Shown in pieces: positions 45,287-55,742 of a stretch of 64,000 nt of DNA. The position numbers and the translations under genes were made by a program. Under the pieces are notes generated by a model that did no database searches, had not been told where the DNA came from, and saw nothing but the letters and a program-made list of their open reading frames with translations. The stretch covers positions 836,590 through 900,589 of the forward strand of contig NZ_VTTM01000002.1 of assembly GCF_008364795.1 (NCBI RefSeq), given 5' to 3'. The stretch comes from Azospirillum oryzae (GTDB taxonomy: Bacteria; Pseudomonadota; Alphaproteobacteria; Azospirillales; Azospirillaceae). Position 1 is the stretch's first letter, and each line of letters opens with the position of its first letter.

Positions 45287-46765
45287 ATGTTCGGACGGGG
45301 GAAGATCAATCAGGCGCTCGGGCGCAAGATGGCGGCGCTCGATGGGCTGCGCGCCAGGGTGATGGTGGCGGATGAAAATCTGACCATCGTCCACGTCAAT
45401 CCCGCCGTGGTGGCATTGCTGCGCGAGGCCGAGAGCGACCTGCGCAAGGATTTGCCCCGCCTGGACGTCAATCGTCTGGTCGGCAGCAACATCGACGTGT
45501 TCCACAAGAACCCGAGCCACCAACGTGGACTGCTGGCGTCGCTGAGCAAGCCGTACGGCGCCACCATCAAGGTCGGCGGACACCAGTTCGACCTGCTGGT
45601 CACGCCGTTGACCGAAGACGGCCGGCGCATCGGCTTCGTCGTCGAATGGGCCGATGCCAAGGAACGGCTGGAGAACCTCGATTACGCCGCGCAGATGGCG
45701 GCGATCAACCGGTCGCAGGCGGTGATCGAGTTCACGACCGAGGGCATCATCACCAAGGCAAACGACAATTTCCTGAACGTGATGGGCTATCGCCTGGACG
45801 AGGTCGTCGGCAAGCACCACAACATGTTCGTGGAGCAGGCCTATCGCGACAGCGCCGACTATGCCCGTTTCTGGGAAACCCTGCGGCGCGGCGAATTCCA
45901 GGCGGCGCAATACAAGCGGATCGGCAAGTCCGGCAATCCGGTTTGGATCGAAGGCGCCTACAACCCGATCCTTGATGAGAAGGGGCGGGTCGTCAAAGTG
46001 GTCAAGTTCGCGGTCGACGTGACCGCGCAGGTCTCGCTGCTGAACAACCTCAAGGTTTTGATCGACAAGAATTTCGGCGAGATCGATCAGGCGCTCCAAC
46101 TGTCGATGGGGGAGGCGAATTCCGCCAACGATGCCGCCGGCTCGACCTCCGCCAGCGTCCAGGCGGTGGCGGCGAGTGCCGAGGAACTGGTCGCCTCCAT
46201 CGGCGAGATTTCCCAGAGCATGACGCGCGCCCGCTCGGCGACCGACGGCGCCTTCGACCGCACCGTCGCGGTCGCGGAAAGCACCGATCGCTTGGCCGCC
46301 GCCGCCCAGGCGATGAACGGCATCGTCGGGCTGATCAACAGCATTGCCGGCCAGATCAACCTGCTTGCGCTGAACGCCACCATCGAAGCGGCCCGCGCCG
46401 GCGAGGCGGGCAAGGGCTTCGCCGTCGTCGCGTCGGAGGTGAAGAACCTGGCCAATCAGGCCGGGAAGGCGACCGAGCAGATCTCCGCCGAGATCGAAGG
46501 CATCCAGTCGACCTCGACCGAAGTCGCCAATGCGCTGAACGCCATCCGCGAAGCCGTCTCGGTGGTGCGGGAACATGTGACCGGCACGGCGTCGGCGGTG
46601 GAGGAACAGAGCGCCGTCACCCAGAACATGTCGTCCAACATGCAGAGTGCGTCCGCCGCCGTGGCGACGGTGACTTCCAACATTTCCGCCATTTCCACCG
46701 CGGTCAGTCAGGTGGCCGGAGCGGTCGGACGGACGAAGGAGGCGGCGCACGTCCTGGTGCGGTGA
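45287..46765 (+). CDS. Soluble methyl-accepting chemotaxis protein with PAS domains
   Basis: 492 residues with no transmembrane segment, so a cytoplasmic receptor. Residues about 18-125 and 130-250 are two PAS domains ([40 protein letters not shown]). The signalling domain has the conserved hairpin tip [20 protein letters not shown] followed by [16 protein letters not shown]. The PAS pair suggests sensing of redox, oxygen or another internal signal. A terminator follows. Confidence 0.93.
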   Translation: MFGRGKINQALGRKMAALDGLRARVMVADENLTIVHVNPAVVALLREAESDLRKDLPRLDVNRLVGSNIDVFHKNPSHQRGLLASLSKPYGATIKVGGHQFDLLVTPLTEDGRRIGFVVEWADAKERLENLDYAAQMAAINRSQAVIEFTTEGIITKANDNFLNVMGYRLDEVVGKHHNMFVEQAYRDSADYARFWETLRRGEFQAAQYKRIGKSGNPVWIEGAYNPILDEKGRVVKVVKFAVDVTAQVSLLNNLKVLIDKNFGEIDQALQLSMGEANSANDAAGSTSASVQAVAASAEELVASIGEISQSMTRARSATDGAFDRTVAVAESTDRLAAAAQAMNGIVGLINSIAGQINLLALNATIEAARAGEAGKGFAVVASEVKNLANQAGKATEQISAEIEGIQSTSTEVANALNAIREAVSVVREHVTGTASAVEEQSAVTQNMSSNMQSASAAVATVTSNISAISTAVSQVAGAVGRTKEAAHVLVR

Positions 46766-46770
46766 TGCGG

Positions 46771-46812
46771 AGCCGGCCGGGTGCCGTGACGGACGACGCC
46801 CGGCCGGCTTTA
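46771..46812 (+). terminator. Terminator after the chemoreceptor gene
   Basis: AGCCGGCCGGG (46,771-46,781) pairs with CCCGGCCGGCT (46,799-46,809), followed by TTAT. The convergent enoyl-CoA hydratase gene ends just beyond, so it may serve both strands. Confidence 0.7.
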
Positions 46813-46816
46813 TCGC

Positions 46817-47614
46817 TCAGCGTTTGTGGAACACCGGACGGCGCTTCTCGAAGAAGGCGGTGATACCCTCCTTCGCCTCGCCATGGTGCAGGGCCTCCAC
46901 GAACAGGTCGCTTTCACGGGCAAGTTGGGTGGCGAAGCTGCCATAAGCCAGTTCCATCAGCTTCTTCGCCCGGCCCATGGCGCCGGCCGGCCCCTCGGCG
47001 ATGGTCTGCGCCCAGGCGGTCGCCTCGTCCAGCGCCCGGCCCGGCGCGGTGACGCGGTTGACGACGCCGGCGGCATGCAGGCGCGCCGCATCGACCGGGC
47101 CGCCGGTCAGCATCAGTTCGGCGTAGAGCTGCGGCGGCAGCGCGCGGGCGAGCGAGGCGGAGGCGCCGCCGTCGGCGGTCAGCCCGACCCTGACATAGGC
47201 GGTCAGGAACTGCGCATCCTCCGCCGCGACGATCAGGTCGCAGGCCAGGGCCAGCGAGAAGCCGGCACCGGCGGCCGGCCCCTCCACCGCGGCGATGATC
47301 GGCTTGGGGCATTCGCGCATGGCCCGGACCCAGCCGTGGAAGCGCTCGATCCCGTCCCGGTTCTCCGACCGCGAGCGGCTACCGTGGTGATAGAGGTTGT
47401 TCAGGTGCCCGCCGCTGCTGAAGGCGCCGTCGGCGCCGGTCAGCACGATGGCGCCGATTTCGGGGTCGTGCGTCGCCTCGTCCAGCGCGTCGCGGCCGGC
47501 CGCCATCATCTTCAAGCCCAGCGCGTTGCGGGTGCCGGCGTCGCTCATGGTCAGCACCATGACGCGCCCCTGGCGGTCCACCGTCATGCTGCCGGTATCC
47601 TGACGTTCGTTCAT
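46817..47614 (-). CDS. Enoyl-CoA hydratase/isomerase family protein
   Basis: 265 residues from MNERQDTGSMTVDRQGRVMV, with GGGGAAG upstream. Crotonase motifs: LTGADGAFSSGGHLNNLY, VEGPAAGAGFSLALACDLIV and RVGLTADGGASASLARALPP; the C-terminus is ITAFFEKRRPVFHKR. Similar to PaaG-like or oxepin-CoA-forming hydratases, but the substrate is not determinable here. Confidence 0.9.
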   Translation of the reverse strand: MNERQDTGSMTVDRQGRVMVLTMSDAGTRNALGLKMMAAGRDALDEATHDPEIGAIVLTGADGAFSSGGHLNNLYHHGSRSRSENRDGIERFHGWVRAMRECPKPIIAAVEGPAAGAGFSLALACDLIVAAEDAQFLTAYVRVGLTADGGASASLARALPPQLYAELMLTGGPVDAARLHAAGVVNRVTAPGRALDEATAWAQTIAEGPAGAMGRAKKLMELAYGSFATQLARESDLFVEALHHGEAKEGITAFFEKRRPVFHKR

Positions 47615-47833
47615 GGTCGTTTCTTCCCCGGTTGTCATTGTCCGGCGAAGGGACCCTCGCCGGATGGTAGAGCCACTGTGCCAGCCGGTGGCCGGCGCTC
47701 CAATCCGTACGACCGGTATAGGAAGCCACTGAGCGGCGCAGGAAACGGCTGTTTTTCGCCAATACCCCTTCTTACATTGGGGTGAGACTTATCGCCGCGC
47801 GAAGCGGCGGCACCGAACAGCGGGGGCAGGGGG

Positions 47834-48523
47834 ATGGCGCTGGCGCTGGACCGGCAAGGCCGGAGCGGAGGAACTGGACCGGTCGCCGTTGCGCCCATCC
47901 CGCCCTATGCCAACCGCACCGTCATCCTTGTCTGCGTGCTGGCCTTCGTCCTACGGTTGCCGCCGGAGTCCTTTGCCTTCGTCCCCGCCTATTTCTTCGG
48001 AACGGTCGAGTTGGCGGGGCCGCTGCCCACCGGTGCGCTGTGGCGCGGGCTGTTCGGACATGTGCTGATCCATGGCGACCTGACGCATCTGGTCTCCAAC
48101 ATGGCGGTGCTGTGGCTGTTGGGTGACGTGGTGGAGCGGGAGGCCGGACATCTCCGCTATCTGTCGCTGTTCCTCGCCGGCACGGTGGCGGCGGCGTTGA
48201 CGGAAGGGCTGCTCGCCGTCGACCGGATGGCGCCGCTGATTGGGGCGAGTGGGGCGATCTGCGCTCTGATGGGCGCCTTCCTGTGGATGCGGCCGCGCTT
48301 CGGATTGCTGTCGCGGCGCCTGCCCCGGCGGCTGGTACAGGGGGCGATCCTGGTTTTCGCACTGCTGAACGCGGCGATGACGCTGGTGCCGTTGAAAGGC
48401 GACTCCCCGTTTGCCGAGGTCGGCTGGGCGGCGCACGCGGGCGGGGTGGCGGCCGGGCTGCTGTTGGGCGGAGTGCTGCTGTGCCTGCGTCCCAAGCATG
48501 GCCGATTGGTCGGCGTTCCTTGA
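47834..48523 (+). CDS. Rhomboid-family intramembrane serine protease
   Basis: 229 residues with about six transmembrane segments. HVLIHGDLTHLVSNMAVLWL is the conserved His/Asn region; PLIGASGAICALMGAF has the catalytic Ser in GASG; WAAHAGGVAAGLLLGG has the catalytic His. All dyad residues are present. It cleaves membrane-protein helices; the target is unknown. Confidence 0.93.
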   Translation: MALALDRQGRSGGTGPVAVAPIPPYANRTVILVCVLAFVLRLPPESFAFVPAYFFGTVELAGPLPTGALWRGLFGHVLIHGDLTHLVSNMAVLWLLGDVVEREAGHLRYLSLFLAGTVAAALTEGLLAVDRMAPLIGASGAICALMGAFLWMRPRFGLLSRRLPRRLVQGAILVFALLNAAMTLVPLKGDSPFAEVGWAAHAGGVAAGLLLGGVLLCLRPKHGRLVGVP

Positions 48524-48610
48524 GCGGTCGTGATTCTGTTCCACCGTTGGCGATTGTGAAGCCCGTCGGGGTGACCCGTTGCCGTCGGCGGGAAAAAGCA
48601 CTATTTTCGG

Positions 48611-48649
48611 GGTGGGTGTGCCGGGGCTCCTATCCCCGGCACACCCACC
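48611..48649 (-). terminator. Hairpin after the 24-codon peptide gene
   Basis: GGTGGGTGTGCCGGGG (48,611-48,626) pairs perfectly with CCCCGGCACACCCACC (48,634-48,649), with a 7-nt loop. On the minus strand it is followed by GAAAATAGTGCTTTTTC, so the T-run is delayed by about 12 bases. Confidence 0.6.
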
Positions 48650-48652
48650 CGA

Positions 48653-48727
48653 TCAGCGGTTCAGGTACTCAAGCACCAGCTTGACCACTTGCAACAGCAG
48701 GATCAGGAGAGTGAGGATTTTGTCCAT
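48653..48727 (-). CDS. Tiny single-helix membrane peptide
   Basis: 24 residues: MDKI, then a hydrophobic helix (LTLLILLLQVVKLVLEYL) ending NR. GGAGGG lies upstream of the ATG, and a 16-bp stem hairpin begins 3 bases after the stop. The layout mirrors the island peptide gene at 18,652-18,729. It could be a type I toxin-like peptide or a small membrane-protein partner; no family recognised. Confidence 0.55.
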   Translation of the reverse strand: MDKILTLLILLLQVVKLVLEYLNR

Positions 48728-50392
<1,665 letters not shown>

Positions 50393-50428
50393 CGGCGGAA
50401 AGCTGCGGCTGAGAGAGCAAGAACTGCG

Positions 50429-50467
50429 GCCCCCGCATCCCCTCCCGGATGCGGGGGCTTTCTTTTT
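50429..50467 (+). terminator. Terminator after the TRAP binding-protein gene
   Basis: GCCCCCGCATCC (50,429-50,440) pairs with GGATGCGGGGGC (50,447-50,458) and is followed by TTTCTTTTTC. Clear rho-independent structure. Confidence 0.9.
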
Positions 50468-50910
50468 CAGGTGGGGCGGCCGGGTGCCAGCAGGTTGGCG
50501 ATCATGGTCTGCACCACCTCGTCATTCTGGTTGAAGGTGGTGGTCTTCACCCGCAGCACGCCCTGATCGGGACGCTTGGCGGAGCGGCGGGCCTCCATCA
50601 CCTCCATCTCGATGCGCAGCACGTCGCCGGGTCGGGTCGGGCGGGGCCAGCCGATGGAATCGACGCCCATGCCGATATAGCCGCCCGCCAGTTCGGCGTT
50701 GCTGCCCACGATCATCCGCATGGTCATCCCCGCGGTGTGCCAGCCGCTGGCCGCCAAGCCGCGGAACAGCGTGTTCTTTGCCGCGTCGGCGTCCAGATGG
50801 AAGGGCTGCGGGTCGAACTTCTCGGCATAGGCGACGATCTCCGCCTCTTCGACCCTCACCGGCCCTCCGGTGAAGCGGTCGCCCACCGTGACATCCTCGA
50901 AATAACGCAT
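50467..50910 (-). CDS. MaoC-family dehydratase
   Basis: 147 residues. Hot-dog fold enoyl-CoA hydratase 2 type: MRYFEDVTVGDRFTGGPVRV, then FDPQPFHLDADAAKNTLFRG with the catalytic Asp/His, and GLAASGWHTAGMTMRMIV. It hydrates or dehydrates CoA thioesters. It is divergent from a TetR gene, with a large palindromic element between them, so it is probably repressed by that regulator. Confidence 0.92.
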   Translation of the reverse strand: MRYFEDVTVGDRFTGGPVRVEEAEIVAYAEKFDPQPFHLDADAAKNTLFRGLAASGWHTAGMTMRMIVGSNAELAGGYIGMGVDSIGWPRPTRPGDVLRIEMEVMEARRSAKRPDQGVLRVKTTTFNQNDEVVQTMIANLLAPGRPT

Positions 50911-50957
50911 CCCCCGGAACTCCGTTCATTGTGGTGGTCAGGTCCGGATCGCTCGGC

Positions 50958-51008
50958 GATGATACAGACCTGTCTCTTCGTTGCGATGGTAGAGACAGGT
51001 CTGTATCA
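50958..51008. promoter_or_regulatory. Putative double operator between maoC-like and tetR-like genes
   Basis: A perfect 18-bp inverted repeat: ATGATACAGACCTGTCTC (50,958-50,975) and its complement (50,991-51,008), separated by 15 bp. Each arm holds a smaller palindrome AGAC-NN-GTCT, the type of site a TetR dimer binds. The element lies in the 147-bp divergent promoter region, about 50 bp from either start codon. Confidence 0.8.
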
Positions 51009-51057
51009 TTGTCAATGTCGGGCTTGAACCCGGCCGTTCGGAAGGGATGGAGCGGGA

Positions 51058-51651
51058 ATGTCGGAGGCGGCAAGCGCAAGGAAGCCGGCGCGGGAGCGGA
51101 TTCTCGATACGGCGGCGGAGCTGTTCTATCGCGAGGGCATCCGCGCGGTCGGTATCGACACCATCATCGCCAAATCCGGCGTCGCGAAGATGAGCCTGTA
51201 CCGCAACTTCACATCCAAGGACGATCTGGTCTGCGCCTATCTGGAGCGCAGCATCGCCCAGCATGGCGCGTGGTGGGACCGGGTGGTGGCCCGCCATCCC
51301 GGCGATCCGCGCGCCCAGATGAAGGCGCTTTTCGTGGCGCTCGCCCACTGGATCGATCATCCGAAATTCCAGGGCTGTCCCTTCACCAGCGCCGCCGCCG
51401 AACTGCGCGACCCCGACAACCCCGCCCGTGCGTTGGCTTTGGCCCACAAGCGCATGGTCCGCGACCGTCTGCACAGGTTGGCGGTCGCGGCCGGCGCCGA
51501 CGATCCGGACCGGCTGTGCGCCCAATTGCAGTTGCTGATGGAAGGCGCCTATGCCGCCGGCCGCGCGCTGGACCTGGGACCGGGCAACGACGCAGTGGCA
51601 AGCGCGGCCGCGATACTGATCGACGCGGCATGTGGGCAGGCGCGGCCATAG
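51058..51651 (+). CDS. TetR/AcrR-family repressor
   Basis: 197 residues. The N-terminal DNA-binding domain is RERILDTAAELFYREGIRAV, then GIDTIIAKSGVAKMSLYRNF. The C-terminal half is a helical ligand domain (GCPFTSAAAELRDPDNPARA). It is divergent from the MaoC gene and flanked by the inverted repeat, so it is likely autoregulated and controls that gene. Confidence 0.93.
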   Translation: MSEAASARKPARERILDTAAELFYREGIRAVGIDTIIAKSGVAKMSLYRNFTSKDDLVCAYLERSIAQHGAWWDRVVARHPGDPRAQMKALFVALAHWIDHPKFQGCPFTSAAAELRDPDNPARALALAHKRMVRDRLHRLAVAAGADDPDRLCAQLQLLMEGAYAAGRALDLGPGNDAVASAAAILIDAACGQARP

Positions 51652-51742
51652 GCGACGGATGCCCCCGGCCTCAATCGCCCCAAACGCAACGAAGCGCCGC
51701 AGGTCGGCCCCGCGGCGCTTCGTCGACGCTTAATGTGCTGTC

Positions 51743-52069
51743 TCAGTCCGCGCCGATGCGGTCGCGGACGGGCTGGCCGGGGCGGTAATCCTGCAGGCGG
51801 GTGGCGCGCAGGCCGCGCATACCGTGGCTGTCGATCAGCCGCTGCCAGGACAGGAATTCCTCCACCGACAAGGTGTAGCGGCGGCAGGCCTCCTCCAGGC
51901 TTATCAGGCCCGAACGGACGCCGGCGACCACTTCCGCCTTGCGGCGCATCACCCAACGCTTGGTGTCGGGCGGGGGAAGGTCGTTTTCGGTCATGGGACG
52001 CCCCTCAGGACCAATGACCGATGCACCGGCTGCAGAGTCGTCGCCGGTGTCGAGTTCGATGAGTGCCAT
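51743..52069 (-). CDS. sciP: DUF1153 protein, SciP-like CtrA regulator
   Basis: 108 residues from MALIELDTGDDSAAG. The core LPPPDTKRWVMRRKAEVVAG, followed by SLEEACRRYTLSVEEFLSWQ, is the DUF1153 helix-turn-helix that in Caulobacter is SciP, an inhibitor of CtrA-activated transcription. The C-terminus GMRGLRATRLQDYRP fits. It stands upstream of flagellar genes, which CtrA controls in this class. TTAA-N7-CTAA at 52,132-52,146, about 65 bp upstream of its start, resembles a CtrA half-site pair. Confidence 0.85.
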   Translation of the reverse strand: MALIELDTGDDSAAGASVIGPEGRPMTENDLPPPDTKRWVMRRKAEVVAGVRSGLISLEEACRRYTLSVEEFLSWQRLIDSHGMRGLRATRLQDYRPGQPVRDRIGAD

Positions 52070-52131
52070 GCGCGGACGCTCCAACCCAAACTGTGGATTC
52101 CACGATTTCGGGGTACTGTATGCGCCGGCAC

Positions 52132-52146
52132 TTAACAAATGCCTAA
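52132..52146. promoter_or_regulatory. Possible CtrA binding site upstream of sciP-like gene
   Basis: TTAACAAATGCCTAA, one mismatch from the CtrA consensus TTAA-N7-TTAA. The position (63 bp before the start codon) and gene identity fit, but a 15-bp AT-rich match in one promoter is weak evidence. Confidence 0.35.
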
Positions 52147-52258
52147 ACGAAAGGGTTAACTTTTTATCGGGTGGTAGTCGCCCATCCGAACGGATGGGGC
52201 GGTCGTGACGCCCCGTCCGGCAAGTGGGCCGACAATCCGTATGTGGAACGAGTCCCGA

Positions 52259-53008
52259 TCAATAGACGGTGGTCAGCTTCGACAGCGGCACTTCGCTGGT
52301 GCCGATGTTCAGCACGGTTTCGCCGTCCTTGTTGCTGCCGATACCGGCGACGGTGCCGAAGGTATAGGTGGTGGTCTTGATGGTGTCGTTCTTGTTCTCC
52401 GCCACCGGCGCCACGTTCATGCGATAGGTGCCGGGCTGCACCGCGCGGCCGTTGTTGTCCTTGAAGTCCCAGCTGACCGCATGCTTGGTCCCGGCGGTGG
52501 TCTCGCCCGGCATCGAGCGGATGATGTTGCCGTTGGAGTCCAGGATGTCGACGCGCACCGACTTGGCCGAGGTTTCCAGTTCGTAGCCCAGCGGCGCCTG
52601 GGCCATGCCCTGGTTGTACTGGAAGCTGTCGCCCTCGAAGGCGACGGTGCGGCCGAGATAGGCGAGGTTGGTCGAGGCGGTGCCGGCCGACTGCAGCTGA
52701 ACCAGCTTGTCCAGCCGGCTGTTGGTGCCGATGTTCTGCTCGACGTTGGCGAAGTCGACCAGTTGCTTGGTCATGTCGTTGGTGTCGAGCGGCTTCAGCG
52801 GGTCCTGGTTCTTCATCTGCGTGGTCAGCATGGTGAGGAACGTCTGGAAATTGTCGCCGAGGCCTTTGGTCGCCGACGCGGTCTTGTCGGCATCGGTCTG
52901 CGGGGTCTTGGCGGTTTCGGACGCCGACTTCGACCCGGTGGATTTGCCACCCGAATAGGTGCCGTACTGGTTCAGGGTCGGGCTGGTGGTGTTGGTCGTC
53001 GTGGTCAT
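52259..53008 (-). CDS. flgD: Flagellar hook capping protein FlgD
   Basis: 249 residues. FQTFLTMLTTQMKNQDPLKP and MTKQLVDFANVEQNIGTNSR are the FlgD N-terminal signature. The C-terminal part has Tudor-like/Fn3 features (VRVDILDSNGNIIRSMPGET, VSWDFKDNNGRAVQPGTYRM). It caps the growing hook during assembly. It lies 81 bp downstream of fliK on the same strand. Confidence 0.95.
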   Translation of the reverse strand: MTTTTNTTSPTLNQYGTYSGGKSTGSKSASETAKTPQTDADKTASATKGLGDNFQTFLTMLTTQMKNQDPLKPLDTNDMTKQLVDFANVEQNIGTNSRLDKLVQLQSAGTASTNLAYLGRTVAFEGDSFQYNQGMAQAPLGYELETSAKSVRVDILDSNGNIIRSMPGETTAGTKHAVSWDFKDNNGRAVQPGTYRMNVAPVAENKNDTIKTTTYTFGTVAGIGSNKDGETVLNIGTSEVPLSKLTTVY

Positions 53009-53089
53009 CGCGGTCGTCCTTCGTTGGCCTTGCGGCCGATATCTCTCATGTGACGGTGGGTTGCGGCGGTATGGCCGCCGGCGTGGCCG

Positions 53090-54949
53090 TCAGGCTCGGA
53101 TGTCGACGCGCCCGTTGCCGAGCGTTGCCGTGTAGACGGTGCTGTCGGTCCCGTCATCGTCGCCACCCCCGCCGAAGCCGCGGCCGCGCCGACCAGATCC
53201 ACCGTTCTTGCCGTCGCCCCGGCCGTCTCCTGCGAAGGGATTGCCTTCGCCGCGCAGGCTGAAGTTGAGGCTGTTCGAGTCCGTCTGCAGTCCTGCGTCT
53301 TGCAAGGCGCGTTCCAGGCTGCGGCTGTCACGCTGCAGAAGTTCGAGCGTCTGCGCCTTTTCCACCGCGACCATCGCGTTGACCCGGCCATCGGCGCCGA
53401 TGTCCAGCTTGATGTCGATCCGGCCAAGCTCGGCCGGATGCAGGTTGATGGTGAACTGGTCGACCTCGTCGCCGACATTCTTCTTGATGTGGACGGCGAT
53501 CTGGTCGTGCACGCCCATCGGCATGCCGGCGCCGCGCGACGGGCGGAGCGTCGCGGTCGCCTGTGGCTGATCGAGCCCGGGAATGCCGCCGTGAGCACCT
53601 TCCATCGCGGCCAGGGCCGGATGAGTGTGCGGGCTGGCGGTGGCGGCGCCGGACGTCCCACCGGCCGCGCCGGTGGCATCGATGCCCTCCAGCGCCGTGG
53701 CGGCCGTGCCCGTCGCAGTGGTCGTGACGGCTTCCGCCACCGGGACGGCGGGCGCCGCCGGCGGAAACGGGTGCTGCGGCATCGCCTGAGTTTGGGCCTG
53801 GGCGTCATTCCGGGCGCCGCCCTCGCCGCCGGCGTGCTTGCCATTCTGCTTGGCTTCGCCCGTCTTGGCCTTGGCCGCGGCCAGCAGGTCGGCGAAGCGG
53901 TCGGGCAGGGCGACGTCCTCGTCGTTCGGCAGGGCTTCGGCGCCGGCATCGGCCTGGGACGCGTCAGCGGTCTTCGCGGCGTCGCCATCCACGGAACCGC
54001 CCTTGCCGGTCGCCTTCGCGGCGGCATCGGCACCGGTGGCCTGTCCGCCCGCCATTGCGCCGGCAGCGGCAGCCTGCGTCTGGGCGAGCTGGGCGGCGGG
54101 ACCGAGGGCGCCAGCCGTGCCGTTCCCCGCGCCACCCGCCTTCGTGGAGTCGTCGGCGCCCGCGCCCGCCTCATCGGTGGCGTCCTTCGCCGCGGCCTGT
54201 CCGGCCGGCATCAGTCCCGCGAGGATCAGATCGCTGGCCTGCGGCATCGGCTGCGGCGGAACCGGCTGAGCGGCCGGAGGCTGTCCGGTGGTGGACTGGT
54301 CGCCCGGCTGGGCCTGTTCGTCGGCCATGGCTGTCGGGTCACCGTTGCCTGCGGCATCGGCATCGGCCGACGCGGTTTCGGTCTGTCCGGCATCCTCGGC
54401 CGAAGCGGCGGCATCGTCAGTCGCAGCGGCCTCGTCGGCCGCTGCGGTGCCGGTGTCATCCGTCTTCGCCGCGGCAGCCTTGGACGAATCGGCCTTCGCC
54501 CCTTCCGCCTTCGGATCCTTCGCCGGCTTTTCGGCTTTGGCCGGCCGGCGGTCGTCCTGCCCGGCCTGAACCTTGCGGTCGTCGTCGGTCTTGGCGGTCT
54601 TCTGCTCCGGAGCGCGGGTCGTGTCGGCGGCATCGGCGGCCGAACGGGCGGCCTGAGCCGTGCGGTCGCGGGTCAGGTCCGGCTTCGGTTCGGCACGCAC
54701 CGGCTGCTTGCGCTGGGCCTCCGCCCGGCGGGCGTCACCGGCCTCCTTGGCCGCCTCCTTGGCTGCGTCCTTGGCGGAGTCGCGTGCCGCCGCATCGGCC
54801 TGCTCGCGCTTGCGCGCGGCGGCATCGGTCAGCATGCGGTCCATCATCTTGGAAAACAGGTCGTTCTTCGTCCCGGTCCCTTGCGTCTGCTGGGACTGGC
54901 TGAGACCGTCGAACAAGGACGCGGCGATGTTGTTCGATTGGACTTCCAT
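53090..54949 (-). CDS. fliK: Flagellar hook-length control protein FliK
   Basis: 619 residues from MEVQSNNIAASLFDGLSQ; a longer open frame exists upstream. Residues about 40-480 are a long low-complexity Ala/Asp/Lys/Pro-rich region, the molecular-ruler part. The C-terminal Flg_hook domain has VDQFTINLHPAELGRIDIKL and VAVEKAQTLELLQRDSRSLE. The tail is Gly-rich (GRGDGKNGGSGRRGRGFGGG). It sets hook length and switches export specificity. The Flg-hook domain and flgD downstream make the call firm. Confidence 0.93.
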   Translation of the reverse strand: MEVQSNNIAASLFDGLSQSQQTQGTGTKNDLFSKMMDRMLTDAAARKREQADAAARDSAKDAAKEAAKEAGDARRAEAQRKQPVRAEPKPDLTRDRTAQAARSAADAADTTRAPEQKTAKTDDDRKVQAGQDDRRPAKAEKPAKDPKAEGAKADSSKAAAAKTDDTGTAAADEAAATDDAAASAEDAGQTETASADADAAGNGDPTAMADEQAQPGDQSTTGQPPAAQPVPPQPMPQASDLILAGLMPAGQAAAKDATDEAGAGADDSTKAGGAGNGTAGALGPAAQLAQTQAAAAGAMAGGQATGADAAAKATGKGGSVDGDAAKTADASQADAGAEALPNDEDVALPDRFADLLAAAKAKTGEAKQNGKHAGGEGGARNDAQAQTQAMPQHPFPPAAPAVPVAEAVTTTATGTAATALEGIDATGAAGGTSGAATASPHTHPALAAMEGAHGGIPGLDQPQATATLRPSRGAGMPMGVHDQIAVHIKKNVGDEVDQFTINLHPAELGRIDIKLDIGADGRVNAMVAVEKAQTLELLQRDSRSLERALQDAGLQTDSNSLNFSLRGEGNPFAGDGRGDGKNGGSGRRGRGFGGGGDDDGTDSTVYTATLGNGRVDIRA

Positions 54950-55161
54950 GGAACGGCCTCTCAGGGACGGCGGAACGCACCGACGGCGATGCGGAGAGAC
55001 CAATGCAACAGGCGGGCCAGTTGCAACCCCAGGCCATTGGACCCTTGATGCGGTGCCGGGCGGCAGTTCCAGCCCCATGGCACGGGCCGGACCGGCAATT
55101 TCCGCCGGGTGCGGGGCCTTTCTTGCCGCAGCGGCCCGCTCCCAAGGATAAAGCCCGCAAA

Positions 55162-55192
55162 GAAAAAGGCCGCCCCGATGGCAGGGCGGCCG
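55162..55192 (-). terminator. Terminator after the flgI-flgJ-flgN operon
   Basis: GGCCGCCC and GGGCGGCC (55,168-55,175; 55,184-55,191) form a stem, followed on the minus strand by TTTTTCTTT. It separates the flgI operon from fliK. Confidence 0.8.
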
Positions 55193-55232
55193 TCCGAAAC
55201 GTCTCGGCAGTCACGGATGAAGGCGGTTTGGA

Positions 55233-55742
55233 TCAAAGCCGGGTGTTCAGCGCCGCAGACGTACGCGGCCCGCTGGGCGGCGGGGAATAGCCGCGGCCCC
55301 CGCCCATGTGGGCGGCATAGGCGGTGGTCGGCGCCTTTTGCTGGCGGGTGATGACGGTGACGACGGTGTCGACCATCACCTTCTGCGCCTCGCCGCCGAT
55401 GCGCAGGGCCTCTGCATTGTCGGCGGTGGCGGCATAGAGCTTGCCGGTCGCGTCCTTCAGCGCGGTCTTCATCTCCTGCGGCAAACCCATCAGCCCGTCG
55501 CGGTCGACGCGCAACATGCGGCTGATCTCTTCATAGACCAGCGTCATCGGCTGCTTGTCCTTGACGATCTGGGCCAACTCCTTGGCCGGGCGGCGGGCAC
55601 GGACGGCGGCGGCCTCGCGCTCCAACAGCGCGGTCAGGCGGCCCATCAGCTCGACCAGCGCCACCGCGCGTTCCTGCGCGTTCTTCGGCAGGTTGGCGGC
55701 CGGCTTGGCAGGCTGGGGGAAACGGACGTCGACCTTATCCAT
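55233..55742 (-). CDS. FlgN-like flagellar export chaperone
   Basis: 169 residues. Helical: ERAVALVELMGRLTALLERE, then LAQIVKDKQPMTLVYEEISR and LKDATGKLYAATADNAEALR. This resembles the FlgN family, which guides hook-filament junction proteins to the export gate. The start overlaps the stop of flgJ by 8 bp. Name by similarity and position, so moderately sure. Confidence 0.75.
   Translation of the reverse strand: MDKVDVRFPQPAKPAANLPKNAQERAVALVELMGRLTALLEREAAAVRARRPAKELAQIVKDKQPMTLVYEEISRMLRVDRDGLMGLPQEMKTALKDATGKLYAATADNAEALRIGGEAQKVMVDTVVTVITRQQKAPTTAYAAHMGGGRGYSPPPSGPRTSAALNTRL

Noticed and set aside
51689..51723. Inverted repeat ACGAAGCGCCGC / GCGGCGCTTCGT between the TetR and SciP-like genes as a terminator
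   Set aside because: The stem is good, but no T-run follows on either strand, so it is not called; it may still help end the convergent transcripts.
53300..55048. Open frame of 582 codons opposite fliK
   Set aside because: Mirror of the repetitive Ala/Asp-rich fliK sequence; Gly/Arg/Leu runs with no motif.
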